Part shown: one piece after another, positions 13,333-21,190 of the stretch
How positions within the stretch are numbered: position 1 is the first letter of the stretch
Layout: every line of letters starts with the position of its first letter
Assembly (NCBI GenBank): GCA_900759105.1
Contig: CAAETY010000142.1
Location: 1 to 23,769 of the forward strand
Reading direction: 5' to 3'
From: Peptococcaceae bacterium
Lineage (GTDB): Bacteria > Bacillota > Peptococcia > Peptococcales > Peptococcaceae
DNA: 23,769 bases
Program-made: the position numbers and the translations under genes
Notes under the pieces: generated by a model
Database searches by the model: none
What the model was told of the DNA's origin: nothing
What the model saw: the letters and a program-made list of their open reading frames with translations, nothing else

Positions 13333-14346
13333 TCACGCCTTTCGCATTTCTGAAGCTTTGAAATATTGCGTGCTCAAGCGTTTCACTTCATTGCGCATCT
13401 GTTGAATCACATCATCTGGGCCGATGATTTTTACACGGTCGCCCAAGCCCACTACCCAGCCCAAAAATTGCAAGCTTGGGATGACATTAACCGACACCAC
13501 AAAGGCACGCTGGCCTTTTGGGATGCACGTTACGTCCTTGCCAAAACGATCGATAATCACACCTATCATGTCTATGTCACATTCCAAGGTCACACGCCGT
13601 TCTTCGCCGCCGAACATCCCGAACATGCATTTCGCATAGGCACCAAAGTCAAAGTTGTTGAACGCCTCCTTGCCTTGGCGTGGTTCGTCCACCACGTAAA
13701 TGTCCTTAATCTTATCCACGCGGTAATGTCTGATGCTGTCTGTTTCCGGTGAATACGCCACCAGATAATAATAATCGTTGTTAATCATGAGCTGCCACGG
13801 GCTGGCATAATACCAAGCCCCATCATTGCGTGGTACCATGTTGCCCTTGATGTCCCACTTACAATAATGAAAGCGAATTTGCTTTTCGGCGCTAATCGCC
13901 GCATGCAATGCATCCACATTATTAAAGACAAGGCGATTGGTTGTTTTCACGCGTCCGTTTAGCTCCACCTGTCTGTTTAGCGCATCGGCATCAAAACGGC
14001 TCACCAAGCCGCTCAGCTTTCGAATTAACGATTTTGTCTTGGCATCAGTAATAAATTTGGCCGCTTCAATGCTATCCACCAAAATCTTGAGCTCCGCCAA
14101 ATCAAATTGGCGTGCCCCTAAATGATAATAGGTGTTGCGGCCCTGTCGCTGGCTGATGATGTCAATGCCAAAGCGTTCCAGCTCTGCCATGTCCGAATAA
14201 AGTGTTTTTCTATCTGCATGAACGCCCGCTTTTTTGAGCTTATCTACGATTTCTGTCATAGTCAGCATATGCTGATCGTCGGTTTCCTCTGCCATAATCT
14301 TCAATAAATGAAGCATTTTTAGTTTTTGATTATCTCCCCTAGCCAT
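13333..14346 (-). CDS. WYL-domain transcriptional regulator
   Basis: This 337-residue protein has an N-terminal winged helix (about 1-75, including a recognition helix around 'HADRKTLYSDMAELERFG'). A WYL domain (about 145-225, RFHYCKWD, 'WYYASPWQLM...YYLVAY...YRVDKI') and a C-terminal WCX-type extension follow. WYL domains are thought to sense nucleotide or nucleic-acid ligands. Such regulators control DNA-damage genes (PafBC) and many phage-defence loci (BrxR, CapW). It lies 71 bases downstream of the ATP-grasp gene on the same strand, with AAGGAAT before the ATG. It is probably the last gene of the HIRAN/ATP-grasp cluster and ends at a strong terminator. A separate weak promoter in the 71-base gap cannot be excluded. 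Confidence 0.88.
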   Translation of the reverse strand: MARGDNQKLKMLHLLKIMAEETDDQHMLTMTEIVDKLKKAGVHADRKTLYSDMAELERFGIDIISQRQGRNTYYHLGARQFDLAELKILVDSIEAAKFITDAKTKSLIRKLSGLVSRFDADALNRQVELNGRVKTTNRLVFNNVDALHAAISAEKQIRFHYCKWDIKGNMVPRNDGAWYYASPWQLMINNDYYYLVAYSPETDSIRHYRVDKIKDIYVVDEPRQGKEAFNNFDFGAYAKCMFGMFGGEERRVTLECDIDMIGVIIDRFGKDVTCIPKGQRAFVVSVNVIPSLQFLGWVVGLGDRVKIIGPDDVIQQMRNEVKRLSTQYFKASEMRKA

Positions 14347-14417
14347 ATTCCTTCCCCCCTGCGCACCTTTGTTTCTATCTTATCGTAAATACACCGTTCT
14401 GCATAGAACATTATGCT

Positions 14418-15200
14418 TTATCGGTAGCAATCCTCACGTGCCAATAGCTCGCTCCATCTTGCTGAAATAAACCTTGCATACAGCAATGCCGGCAGTCCAT
14501 AACAGCCAAGAGCATAGGCATCGTTCATTTCAACCAAAAGTGTCCGCCCTTCTTTGGTCACACAAATATCCAAGCTACACGCTGCAGGACGTGCATCCCA
14601 TTGTCGAAACGCCGCCATCATGGCATCCAATGTCGCCATATCGTAGTGATAGCGATACCCTTCATATGCCAAATGTGCAATACTTCCGTAAGGACGCACA
14701 TCAATAAGCGTGTCATAGCGAATAAAGCCACGCCACTCTGCGACAATGTCAATCGGTTCGCTCACAAACACCTCAACATCTGCCTCACTGTTGCCACAGC
14801 CTACTAAATCGGCAATCGAACGAATACATTTGCCGGTAAACACCTTGCTTTCCACCGGCTTCACAAAATTTCCGGCTGACCAAAGCGTTTCATCGCTTGC
14901 AATGTGGTTCATGGTATCCTTCCATATCTTGCGCCCCAAAAATGGCTTCATCACCGCGGGATAATCAGGTATTGACGGATACACGCCGAACTTTGCAAAT
15001 ATTTCACCGCATTGTTGAATATAATCCAGCACAATGTCATCCGCACTGACAGCATCGTATATCTCATCAATCGTATGGTACGGCACCAATGTTGCCCCCA
15101 GCTCTCGAAAGCCCATCATGGCAGTGGCAATGTTGACACTATGCGGTATGTCCCATTGCATGTCGTTGTCATAGCGGGTTTTCACCCAGACCTTGCCCAT
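14418..15200 (-). CDS. R2K-type ATP-grasp protein (predicted peptide/amide ligase)
   Basis: This 260-residue protein is recognised as an ATP-grasp enzyme of the R2K clade. Its features are a nucleotide-contacting Lys in FVKPV (K114), an EWRGFI motif (155-160), and the metal-binding end region LDICVTKEGRT to VEMNDAYALG with D211, E224 and N226. ATP-grasp enzymes activate a carboxylate as acyl-phosphate and join it to an amine. R2K members are predicted to modify peptides or proteins, but substrates are mostly unknown. The start at 15200 has GGAGGG eight bases before it and overlaps the end of the HIRAN gene by 32 bases, showing translational coupling. The longer upstream frame would overlap HIRAN by 122 bases and lacks a ribosome site. 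Confidence 0.78.
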   Translation of the reverse strand: MGKVWVKTRYDNDMQWDIPHSVNIATAMMGFRELGATLVPYHTIDEIYDAVSADDIVLDYIQQCGEIFAKFGVYPSIPDYPAVMKPFLGRKIWKDTMNHIASDETLWSAGNFVKPVESKVFTGKCIRSIADLVGCGNSEADVEVFVSEPIDIVAEWRGFIRYDTLIDVRPYGSIAHLAYEGYRYHYDMATLDAMMAAFRQWDARPAACSLDICVTKEGRTLLVEMNDAYALGCYGLPALLYARFISARWSELLAREDCYR

Positions 15201-15504
15201 AGCACGCACCCTCCTTTGCCAATTCACAAACCACGCCATCCTGAAGCACATAGCGCACAATGCCTGTTGCGGTATCGCCGATTTTGTCATACAAGCGACC
15301 GGCGCTCATGCTTTCGCCGAGCACCGTATAGGGGCTATTGGCCACGTGCCCCACTACGCCGAGCCCGGACAGGGTGACTTGGATGGCTTCTCTATCAAAA
15401 GGATTGTCCGGCTCCTTTTGGAGCGTCACCGCCATGTCCGGCTTAAAAAATGCCATGCCCAAATAGTGCTTTGTGCCGGTGATTGTAAAATACATCTTCG
15501 TCAT
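15169..15504 (-). CDS. Stand-alone HIRAN-domain protein
   Basis: This 111-residue protein consists of little more than a HIRAN domain. The hallmark KEPDNPFDREAI (30-41) precedes an IQVTL strand and GHVANSPYTVLGE (52-64). In HLTF/Rad5 helicases the HIRAN domain grips the 3'-OH end of single-stranded DNA. Stand-alone bacterial copies occur beside repair or defence genes. The partner here is an ATP-grasp protein overlapping by 32 bases, followed by a WYL regulator, which makes it the first gene of a small cluster. AAAGGGG precedes the ATG, and a weak TATAAG -10 lies in the upstream gap. An alternative start three codons in (MYFT) is possible. DNA binding is inferred from family only. Confidence 0.8.
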   Translation of the reverse strand: MTKMYFTITGTKHYLGMAFFKPDMAVTLQKEPDNPFDREAIQVTLSGLGVVGHVANSPYTVLGESMSAGRLYDKIGDTATGIVRYVLQDGVVCELAKEGACYGQGLGENPL

Positions 15505-15623
15505 TGTAATGCCCCTTTCTGTTTTGGTAGTCTTTCACGTTCAATGCTTTTTTCTTTCTCTTATAGTAGCAAACGAGGTGTCCAAAAAATTTCCCTTGAT
15601 GGCTTTCTAATAAACTTTATTGC

Positions 15624-15662
15624 AAAAAATGCCCAACCGTCTGTCGACGATTGGACATTTTT
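15624..15662 (-). terminator. Terminator of the MarR/monooxygenase/macrodomain operon
   Basis: The arms 15625-15641 and 15646-15662 pair over 17 positions. The two apparent mismatches become G-U pairs on the minus strand. A TTTTT run lies at the 3' side on that strand. It lies 16 bases after the macrodomain stop codon. Confidence 0.85.
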
Positions 15663-15677
15663 CGAAGATATGAGTGT

Positions 15678-16454
15678 TTATTGTTCGAGGAGGGCCTCAT
15701 AAAGCATGAGGTCTGTGTCCTTGAAGACATTAAATATTACATGCTGAATACTTGACGGGGTGCGCATGAAATCTTTGACGGTAGCAACGGCAATTTCTGC
15801 GGCGCGAGCATTGGGAAAGCCAAATTCGCCGGTGGAAATGCAGCAAAAGGCCACGCTTTCGAGGTGGTGTTCCGCCGCCAGCTGCAGGCACGCACGATAA
15901 CAATCAGCAAGGGCTGTTTCATCCGCTTCGTGGAGGGCGCCGCGCACTATTGGGCCAACCGTGTGCAGGATATATTTTGCCGGCAGATTAAAGCCGGGCG
16001 TTATTTTTGCTTGGCCGGTCGGTTCCAAATGGCCCTGCGCTTCCATGATTTCCGCGCAAAGGTTACGCAGCTGAACGCCCGCAAAGGTGTGAATGGCATT
16101 GTCGATACAACCGTGGTTGGGGTGGTAGCATCCGGTCATACTGCTATTGGCCGCATTAACGATGGCGTCACAAGCAAGCGTGGTAATATCTCCTTGCCAC
16201 AGATAGAGCCCCGGTTGAACGGCTTTGAGATCGGCAAGGTATGTGACGCCCTTGGCTTGGGTTTCTCGGATTAAATATTCATCCTGTATTTGCAAAAATG
16301 CTTCATTAATAGGGCCTGCTTCACGCACGTTCATAAGTCCACGCAAAAGCTTGCGCTGTGCACCTGCATCGGCGGGAATTTGCACCTCACCGTGGGCAGG
16401 GTTTTCTTTAATGAGAGCTTCAATCAAATAACGACGGCGTTCCAACTGATCCAT
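15678..16454 (-). CDS. Zinc-macrodomain protein, probable protein-ADP-ribose hydrolase
   Basis: This is a 258-residue protein with an N-terminal helical extension (1-80) and a macrodomain (about 82-258). NAANSS (100-105) is the ADP-ribose-binding loop. The sequence GCYHPNHGCIDNAIH (108-122) is the zinc-macrodomain signature, with C109, H114 and C116 as likely ligands. STGEFGFPNARAA (207-219) is the phosphate loop. Family members in Staphylococcus and Streptococcus remove ADP-ribose from proteins and sit beside SirTM, GcvH-L and LplA2. None of these is next to it here. Instead it is the third gene of a MarR/nitronate monooxygenase operon, 35 bases after the second gene. The start at 16454 has AAAGGAGG upstream. 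Confidence 0.9.
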   Translation of the reverse strand: MDQLERRRYLIEALIKENPAHGEVQIPADAGAQRKLLRGLMNVREAGPINEAFLQIQDEYLIRETQAKGVTYLADLKAVQPGLYLWQGDITTLACDAIVNAANSSMTGCYHPNHGCIDNAIHTFAGVQLRNLCAEIMEAQGHLEPTGQAKITPGFNLPAKYILHTVGPIVRGALHEADETALADCYRACLQLAAEHHLESVAFCCISTGEFGFPNARAAEIAVATVKDFMRTPSSIQHVIFNVFKDTDLMLYEALLEQ

Positions 16455-16489
16455 GGTGTTCCTCCTTTTTGGGGACACGCACATCCCCG

Positions 16490-17542
16490 CTATACGTTCA
16501 AATCACGAATAACATCTGCCACATGTTCCATTTTATTGAGCTCGCCCACACGTGCCCCACAGAAGATAAGGCCGTTATCGACATCGCCCTTCACCGCATT
16601 GATGAGGGCTTGGCTGATGCAGTAAGGGGTTTGCGCCGGATTGCAGGCAGAAAGGCAATTGTAGCAACCCTTTACCGGAATAGGGCCCTCAGCTGCACGT
16701 TTCACGAATGGATTATTGAGGGCACGCCCCGGCATTCCTACCGGACTATTCACAATCACAGCATCAGCTTCGGTGGCGGCAAGATAAGCATCTTTGTAGG
16801 CTTGCGCCGCATCACATTCATAGGTTGTTACAAAACGGCTTGCCACCTGTACACCGCTTGCACCGAGCGCAAGAACATGGCTCACATCATCAGCATTCAT
16901 GATACCGCCGGCTACAAAGACAGGGATGGTTTTCTGATACAAGTCTTCGTAGCTATGAACCACTGTGAGGATATCTGCGATTTCTGCACCGAACGCAATC
17001 GCCTCCACATCGGCAAGCGCTTCTTTTTTGAAGCCCAAATGACCGCCGGCCTTTGGGCCTTCAATCACCACGAAGTCCGCACAGTAATCGTGCTTGCTGT
17101 GCCAATATTTGAGAATCACCTTCGCAGATTTTGCACTGGAAACAATCGGTGCCAATGCCACATCAAAGCCGGTGGCAAATTTCGGCAAATTGGTTGGAAG
17201 CCCGGCGCCGGAAATAATCGCATCTGCACCGGCAGCGCAAGCGGTTTTGACATAGTTTTCATAGTCTTGGGTCGCGGTCATGATGTTCACTGCGACCATG
17301 CCCTTGCCTTCGGAAAGGCGCTTGGCTTGCGCAATGTGCTGAGGAAGCACCTTCAAATTTGTTGCTTCCGGTGCTTGGCGAAAGCCTTCGCAATCATAGC
17401 CGATTTGAGCGGCGCTGATGACGCCCATCGCCCCTTCCTTGGCTACAGCACCGGCAAGGCTTGCGCGGCTAATGCCAACGCCCATACCACCTTGAATAAT
17501 GGGGATGTCTAATGTGTGGGTGCCAATAACTACAGGTTTCAT
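16490..17542 (-). CDS. Nitronate monooxygenase / FabK-like flavoenzyme
   Basis: This is a 350-residue TIM-barrel flavoprotein. IIQGGMGVGIS (15-25) begins the FMN-binding face. GPKAGGHLG (162-170) contains the catalytic-region H168, and VAGGIMNADDV with GVQVASRF completes the phosphate-binding part. The family includes nitronate monooxygenases, which oxidise alkyl nitronates such as propionate 3-nitronate, and FabK enoyl-ACP reductases; the sequence alone does not decide. Near the C-terminus four cysteines (C293, C296, C300, C308) form a CX2CX3CX7C array. Its start overlaps the MarR stop by four bases (ATGA), so the two are translationally coupled, and the macrodomain gene follows after 35 bases. 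If it is FabK-like, the MarR neighbour could be FabT-like. Confidence 0.85.
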   Translation of the reverse strand: MKPVVIGTHTLDIPIIQGGMGVGISRASLAGAVAKEGAMGVISAAQIGYDCEGFRQAPEATNLKVLPQHIAQAKRLSEGKGMVAVNIMTATQDYENYVKTACAAGADAIISGAGLPTNLPKFATGFDVALAPIVSSAKSAKVILKYWHSKHDYCADFVVIEGPKAGGHLGFKKEALADVEAIAFGAEIADILTVVHSYEDLYQKTIPVFVAGGIMNADDVSHVLALGASGVQVASRFVTTYECDAAQAYKDAYLAATEADAVIVNSPVGMPGRALNNPFVKRAAEGPIPVKGCYNCLSACNPAQTPYCISQALINAVKGDVDNGLIFCGARVGELNKMEHVADVIRDLNV

Positions 17543-18009
17543 TTATTGTCCTCCTGGGTTGTGTCGTTAATATATTTTAATTGGGGATCCTTTTCCTTGA
17601 TAATCTCAATCACTTCATTGACCAACGCAATGAGCCGGGTGGTTTTTTCCTCGCCCAAGGCTTCGGTTACCCCACCGATATAGCGAATCACTGCGTCATG
17701 CTGAGTCATGAATTTTTCGAGGTGGTTCTCGTTCAAACGAATATGCACACGACGCTTGTCGCTGTCAGTACGCTCGCGGGTAATCATGCCGTGGTCCTCC
17801 ATATATTGAAGGGTACGATTCATTTGTGATTTTTGCATGCGGAGCTCGGCACAGAGTTCGCTTGCAGTCACATCCTCGCTTTGGTTATGGGTCAAATAGC
17901 GCAAAATGGAGGCCACGTTGTAAGGAATGAGCGCCGAAACACGGTCGTTATTAATCACAGAAGATACTTCCATCCATGCGCCTAAGAGCGCTTCGTTCAA
18001 ATCATTCAT
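17539..18009 (-). CDS. MarR-family regulator heading the operon
   Basis: This 156-residue winged-helix protein has helices 1-2 (1-40), an HTH with ASELCAELRMQKSQMNRTLQ (about 49-68), a wing with ERTDSDKRRVHIRL (78-91) and a long C-terminal dimerisation helix. It is the first gene of the operon with the monooxygenase (4-base overlap) and the macrodomain. AAGGAG precedes its ATG at 18009. A 31-bp near-palindrome lies 20 bases upstream and covers the promoter -10 region, so autorepression of the whole operon is the likely mode. The effector is unknown. Acyl-ACP is possible if it behaves like FabT, and a nitro compound or oxidant is possible if it serves nitronate detoxification. Confidence 0.88.
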   Translation of the reverse strand: MNDLNEALLGAWMEVSSVINNDRVSALIPYNVASILRYLTHNQSEDVTASELCAELRMQKSQMNRTLQYMEDHGMITRERTDSDKRRVHIRLNENHLEKFMTQHDAVIRYIGGVTEALGEEKTTRLIALVNEVIEIIKEKDPQLKYINDTTQEDNK

Positions 18010-18028
18010 CGCAGACTCCTTACTATTG

Positions 18029-18059
18029 GTTTACATTGTTAACTGTTCACAGTGTAAAC
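18029..18059. promoter_or_regulatory. Probable MarR operator, 31-bp near-palindrome
   Basis: The left arm GTTTACATTGTTAAC (18029-18043) and the right arm GTTCACAGTGTAAAC (18045-18059) are inverted copies matching at 13 of 15 positions around a single central base. The right arm covers the -10 box of the operon promoter. A tight dyad with this spacing between a MarR gene and its promoter is the usual form of a MarR operator. Confidence 0.75.
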
Positions 18060-18079
18060 TTTTATCCTTTCCTTGTCAA
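18051..18079 (-). promoter_or_regulatory. Promoter of the MarR/monooxygenase/macrodomain operon
   Basis: On the minus strand, TTGACA (18074-18079), a 17-base spacer and TACACT (18051-18056) form a sigma-A promoter. An overlapping alternative, TTTACA-N17-TGTAAA, also lies within the dyad. Either would be blocked by a protein bound to the 18029-18059 dyad. Confidence 0.65.
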
Positions 18080-18192
18080 GCACAGTGCTCTTACGAAACA
18101 GAGCGCCGTATAGGAGCGCTCGCAAGCATATGATTTGTGGTACGCTACAACTTTTGACACTGCAATCTTTTATTGACACCAACATTATTGGA

Positions 18193-18221
18193 TTGCATGC
18201 ACAAGAAAGGTTCGCTATTAT
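18193..18221 (+). promoter_or_regulatory. Possible promoter for the SLH protease
   Basis: TTGCAT (18193-18198), a 17-base spacer and TATTAT (18216-18221) lie about 65 bases before the ATG at 18287. The -35 box is weak. Two TTGACA hexamers further upstream (18154 and 18173) have no well-placed -10 partner, so this assignment is tentative. Confidence 0.3.
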
Positions 18222-18286
18222 TATAAGTAGGCAATAGACGCTGTGCGCGTCTATAGAACGATACATCGGAGGAGGAACTTTCCTTT

Positions 18287-21148
18287 ATGAATAAACGGAT
18301 GAAATCTATCATGAGCGGGCTTTTGGCCGCACTCTTGATAGCGAGCCCCCTTGCGCCACTGCCTGCCAGTGCAGCTGAGGATAAAAGCCCGCTTGCGGAA
18401 AATATTGACACCGCAAGCATCAACCCGGCCTATGTAGAATGGGTCAACGATGGTCAAACCGGCTATGCACCAAGCGCGCAGGATTTTTCTTATCTCGCGG
18501 AAAGCTACACTGCGACCCAAGCAGCCACACCACGTGTCGCCAATCATGGTGCCCAAGCCTTGCCGGCGCAATATGATTTGCGTCAATCCGGCAAGGTCGA
18601 CCCCGTCTACGATCAAGGCAGCTCCGGCATTTGCTGGGCCATCGCCGCCAACTCTGCCGCTTGCGGGAGCATCAAAACCCAAGTTCCACAGCTCGCCCTT
18701 TCGGCAGTGCACACTGCATGGTTTTGCTACACCGGCAACGAAGAAAAAGAATTTGCGCCAAATACAAGCGCCTATCTTTCCGGCGGCAATGACGGGCGTG
18801 CCGTGGCAACCATGGCAGCCTGGAAGGGCCCTATTACTGCCGATAAGGCACCACTTGTAATCAAAAGCCTTGCGCCTCTTTCTGAGGATATGCGCTACAT
18901 GGCCGACTATCATTTGCAAGACGCCTACTATATGCCAAACGGCGTTTATTACGATATTTTCCAAAATGCTGACGTTGCCACCACCATTACCAAGCGCATT
19001 TTGATGGACGTGGGGCCTGTGAGCTTGAACTATTATTCCCATGGGACTGATACCTACAACCCTGTAACCTACGCCTGCTATAACGACACCGAGCGCAGCT
19101 CGGACCATGCGGTTTTGATTGTGGGCTGGGACGATCATTTTTCTAAGAGCAATTTTGTCAGTGGAAACCAACCTGAGCACGACGGCGCATGGCTGGTACG
19201 CAACAGCTGGGGCACCAACTGGGGCGATGACGGCTATTTCTGGATTTCCTACGAGGACAAGAGTCTGGTTTCGGGCAATGCTTACCTTTTGGAAAGTGCC
19301 GATAACTATACCCGCAACTACCAATACGATACCAACGGTTGGTCCTTTTCTGCCAATACCGACCGTCACAATCAAAACGTTGCAACCGCTGCCAACATAT
19401 TTACCGCGGCAAGCAACGAACAGCTCGAAGCGGTGAGCTTCTATACCACCGATGCCAACGCCGAATATTCCATCAGCGTTTATACCGGCGTCACCCCGGG
19501 CGAGCCTGAATCCGGCACATGTGTGCTCAAGGGGCAACGTGGCCGCGAGCCTTATGCCGGCTACCACACCATTGAGCTTTCTGAGGCGGTCAAGCTCACA
19601 CAGGGCGAAGCCTTTAGCATTGTGGTGACTTTCAAAAATCCAACCTACAACCAACCCTTGGCCATTGAATGGTGCCCAACCCCGGATAATCAAACCGTGC
19701 CAGCCTATATGGGAACAGGTGGCGAAAGCTATATCCTAAAGGATGGCACTTGGCAGGATATTGCCGGCCACACCGGTACCGGCTACTACATCACCAATGT
19801 TTGTATCAAGGGCTTTACCAACCCATTGCCGGCAGACGGTGAAGCCGTTGGCACTGTGCATTTTTCTGAAATCGAAGGCCCTGTGGCCGACCACACCACG
19901 CTTACCTTGGATTGTGCCGACAATGCCACCATCTATTGGAGCAATGGTGGCCCTTACCAAGCGTATACCGGCCCTATCGCGTTGGATGATTTGACCAATT
20001 CCTACGACAAAATGCGCATCAGTGCTTATGCCGAAAAAAACAGCAAACATGGCAATACCGTCACCCGCACCTATACCCGTGCACGTGCCCAATTGACCGA
20101 TTTGGCCGTAAAATATGACGGGCAAATTCAGCACTTCAGCACCGCAGATGGCAGCGCGCGCAATTTTTCCTTGCCAAGAGATGTCGAAACCGTGCAGGTC
20201 ATGGCACAAAGCGGCGATACCATCACCATCAACGGCAAGGTAACACCATCGGCGCAATGGAGTGCACCGATTAAGCTGACACCACATCAAACCACCAGCG
20301 TTACCGTCACGGCAACAGCACCCAATAAGGATATCGGCGATTACACCATCAACCTGCATCCAAGTGGGATTACGCCACAGGATCCAAACGCCTTACAGCC
20401 ACATCCATTGGTGTTGGCGGAGGAACCGGAAAACGGCTCCGTGATTTTCTCGCCAACGAGTGCCACCAAGGGGAGCACCGTCACCATCACCATTACACCG
20501 GACAAGGGCTATGAATTGGATACCCTGCAAGTCGCCGACGAAAACGGCCACATCATTCAAACCCGCGCCTTGGGGAACGGTCGCTATTCCTTCACCATGA
20601 CCAACTGCACCTTGTATCTCAAGGTAACCTTTAGTAAACGCCCGGCCGATGCACCACCGTTTCTCGATGTCAATTCGAATGCTTGGTACTATAAGCCGGT
20701 CAAATACGTGTACGACAACCATCTCATGGTCGGCACCACCGACACCACCTTCTCACCGAACAGTGCTGTTACCCGTGCGATGGTTTGGGCAGTGCTTGCC
20801 CGTGAATCCAATGCCACCCTCGAGGAGGGCGAACAATGGTACAGCGGTGCACAGCAATGGGCCATTGATAACGGCGTGTCTGATGGGCTCAATCCTTTGC
20901 AGCCGGTCAGCCGTGAAGAGCTGGTGACCATGCTTCACCGCTACAGCAATACCCCTACAGGCCATGATAATTTGAGTCATTTCACCGACAAGGACACCAT
21001 CTCCTCTTGGGCATTGGATGCCATGAAATGGGGCGTGGATGTGGGCCTTGTGAGCGGATTGGACAATCATACCTTGGCACCAAAGGCCGGTGCCAGTCGT
21101 TCACAACTTGCAACCATTCTTATGCGCTACATTGAAAACATTGCCTAA
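18287..21148 (+). CDS. Secreted papain-like (C1A) cysteine protease with SLH cell-wall anchors
   Basis: This is a 953-residue exported protein. The signal peptide spans 1 to about 30 (ending LPASAA), followed by a propeptide-like stretch to about 90. The C1A protease domain (about 92-340) has Q110 and C116 in DQGSSGICWA, H274 in SSDHAVLIVGWD and N306 in VRNSWGTNWGDDGYF. The complete catalytic set predicts an active enzyme. A beta-rich lectin-like domain follows (about 340-510), then an Ig/chitobiase-like module (about 525-600), another beta module (about 610-700), a 'bacterial repeat' (about 715-780) and three SLH domains (about 790-950). Clostridioides Cwp84, a wall-bound C1A protease that cleaves the S-layer precursor, is a functional parallel, though anchored differently. 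GGAGGAGG lies 11 bases upstream of the start. The kinase-like gene follows after 42 bases. Confidence 0.92.
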   Translation: MNKRMKSIMSGLLAALLIASPLAPLPASAAEDKSPLAENIDTASINPAYVEWVNDGQTGYAPSAQDFSYLAESYTATQAATPRVANHGAQALPAQYDLRQSGKVDPVYDQGSSGICWAIAANSAACGSIKTQVPQLALSAVHTAWFCYTGNEEKEFAPNTSAYLSGGNDGRAVATMAAWKGPITADKAPLVIKSLAPLSEDMRYMADYHLQDAYYMPNGVYYDIFQNADVATTITKRILMDVGPVSLNYYSHGTDTYNPVTYACYNDTERSSDHAVLIVGWDDHFSKSNFVSGNQPEHDGAWLVRNSWGTNWGDDGYFWISYEDKSLVSGNAYLLESADNYTRNYQYDTNGWSFSANTDRHNQNVATAANIFTAASNEQLEAVSFYTTDANAEYSISVYTGVTPGEPESGTCVLKGQRGREPYAGYHTIELSEAVKLTQGEAFSIVVTFKNPTYNQPLAIEWCPTPDNQTVPAYMGTGGESYILKDGTWQDIAGHTGTGYYITNVCIKGFTNPLPADGEAVGTVHFSEIEGPVADHTTLTLDCADNATIYWSNGGPYQAYTGPIALDDLTNSYDKMRISAYAEKNSKHGNTVTRTYTRARAQLTDLAVKYDGQIQHFSTADGSARNFSLPRDVETVQVMAQSGDTITINGKVTPSAQWSAPIKLTPHQTTSVTVTATAPNKDIGDYTINLHPSGITPQDPNALQPHPLVLAEEPENGSVIFSPTSATKGSTVTITITPDKGYELDTLQVADENGHIIQTRALGNGRYSFTMTNCTLYLKVTFSKRPADAPPFLDVNSNAWYYKPVKYVYDNHLMVGTTDTTFSPNSAVTRAMVWAVLARESNATLEEGEQWYSGAQQWAIDNGVSDGLNPLQPVSREELVTMLHRYSNTPTGHDNLSHFTDKDTISSWALDAMKWGVDVGLVSGLDNHTLAPKAGASRSQLATILMRYIENIA

Positions 21149-21190
21149 AAGACGTCATTCGGCGCCCTTTGCACAAAGGAGGAAATCATC

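Noticed and set aside
15201..15290. Upstream extension of the ATP-grasp frame
   Set aside because: It would overlap the HIRAN gene far more, has no ribosome binding site and no family support. GGAGGG clearly marks the ATG at 15200.
16469..17512. 347-codon open frame on the plus strand
   Set aside because: It is antisense to the nitronate monooxygenase, which has all family motifs and coupled neighbours.
18251..19693. 480-codon open frame on the minus strand
   Set aside because: It is antisense to the C1A protease, whose catalytic motifs are intact. The translation is low-complexity (rich in G, V, I) and lacks domains.
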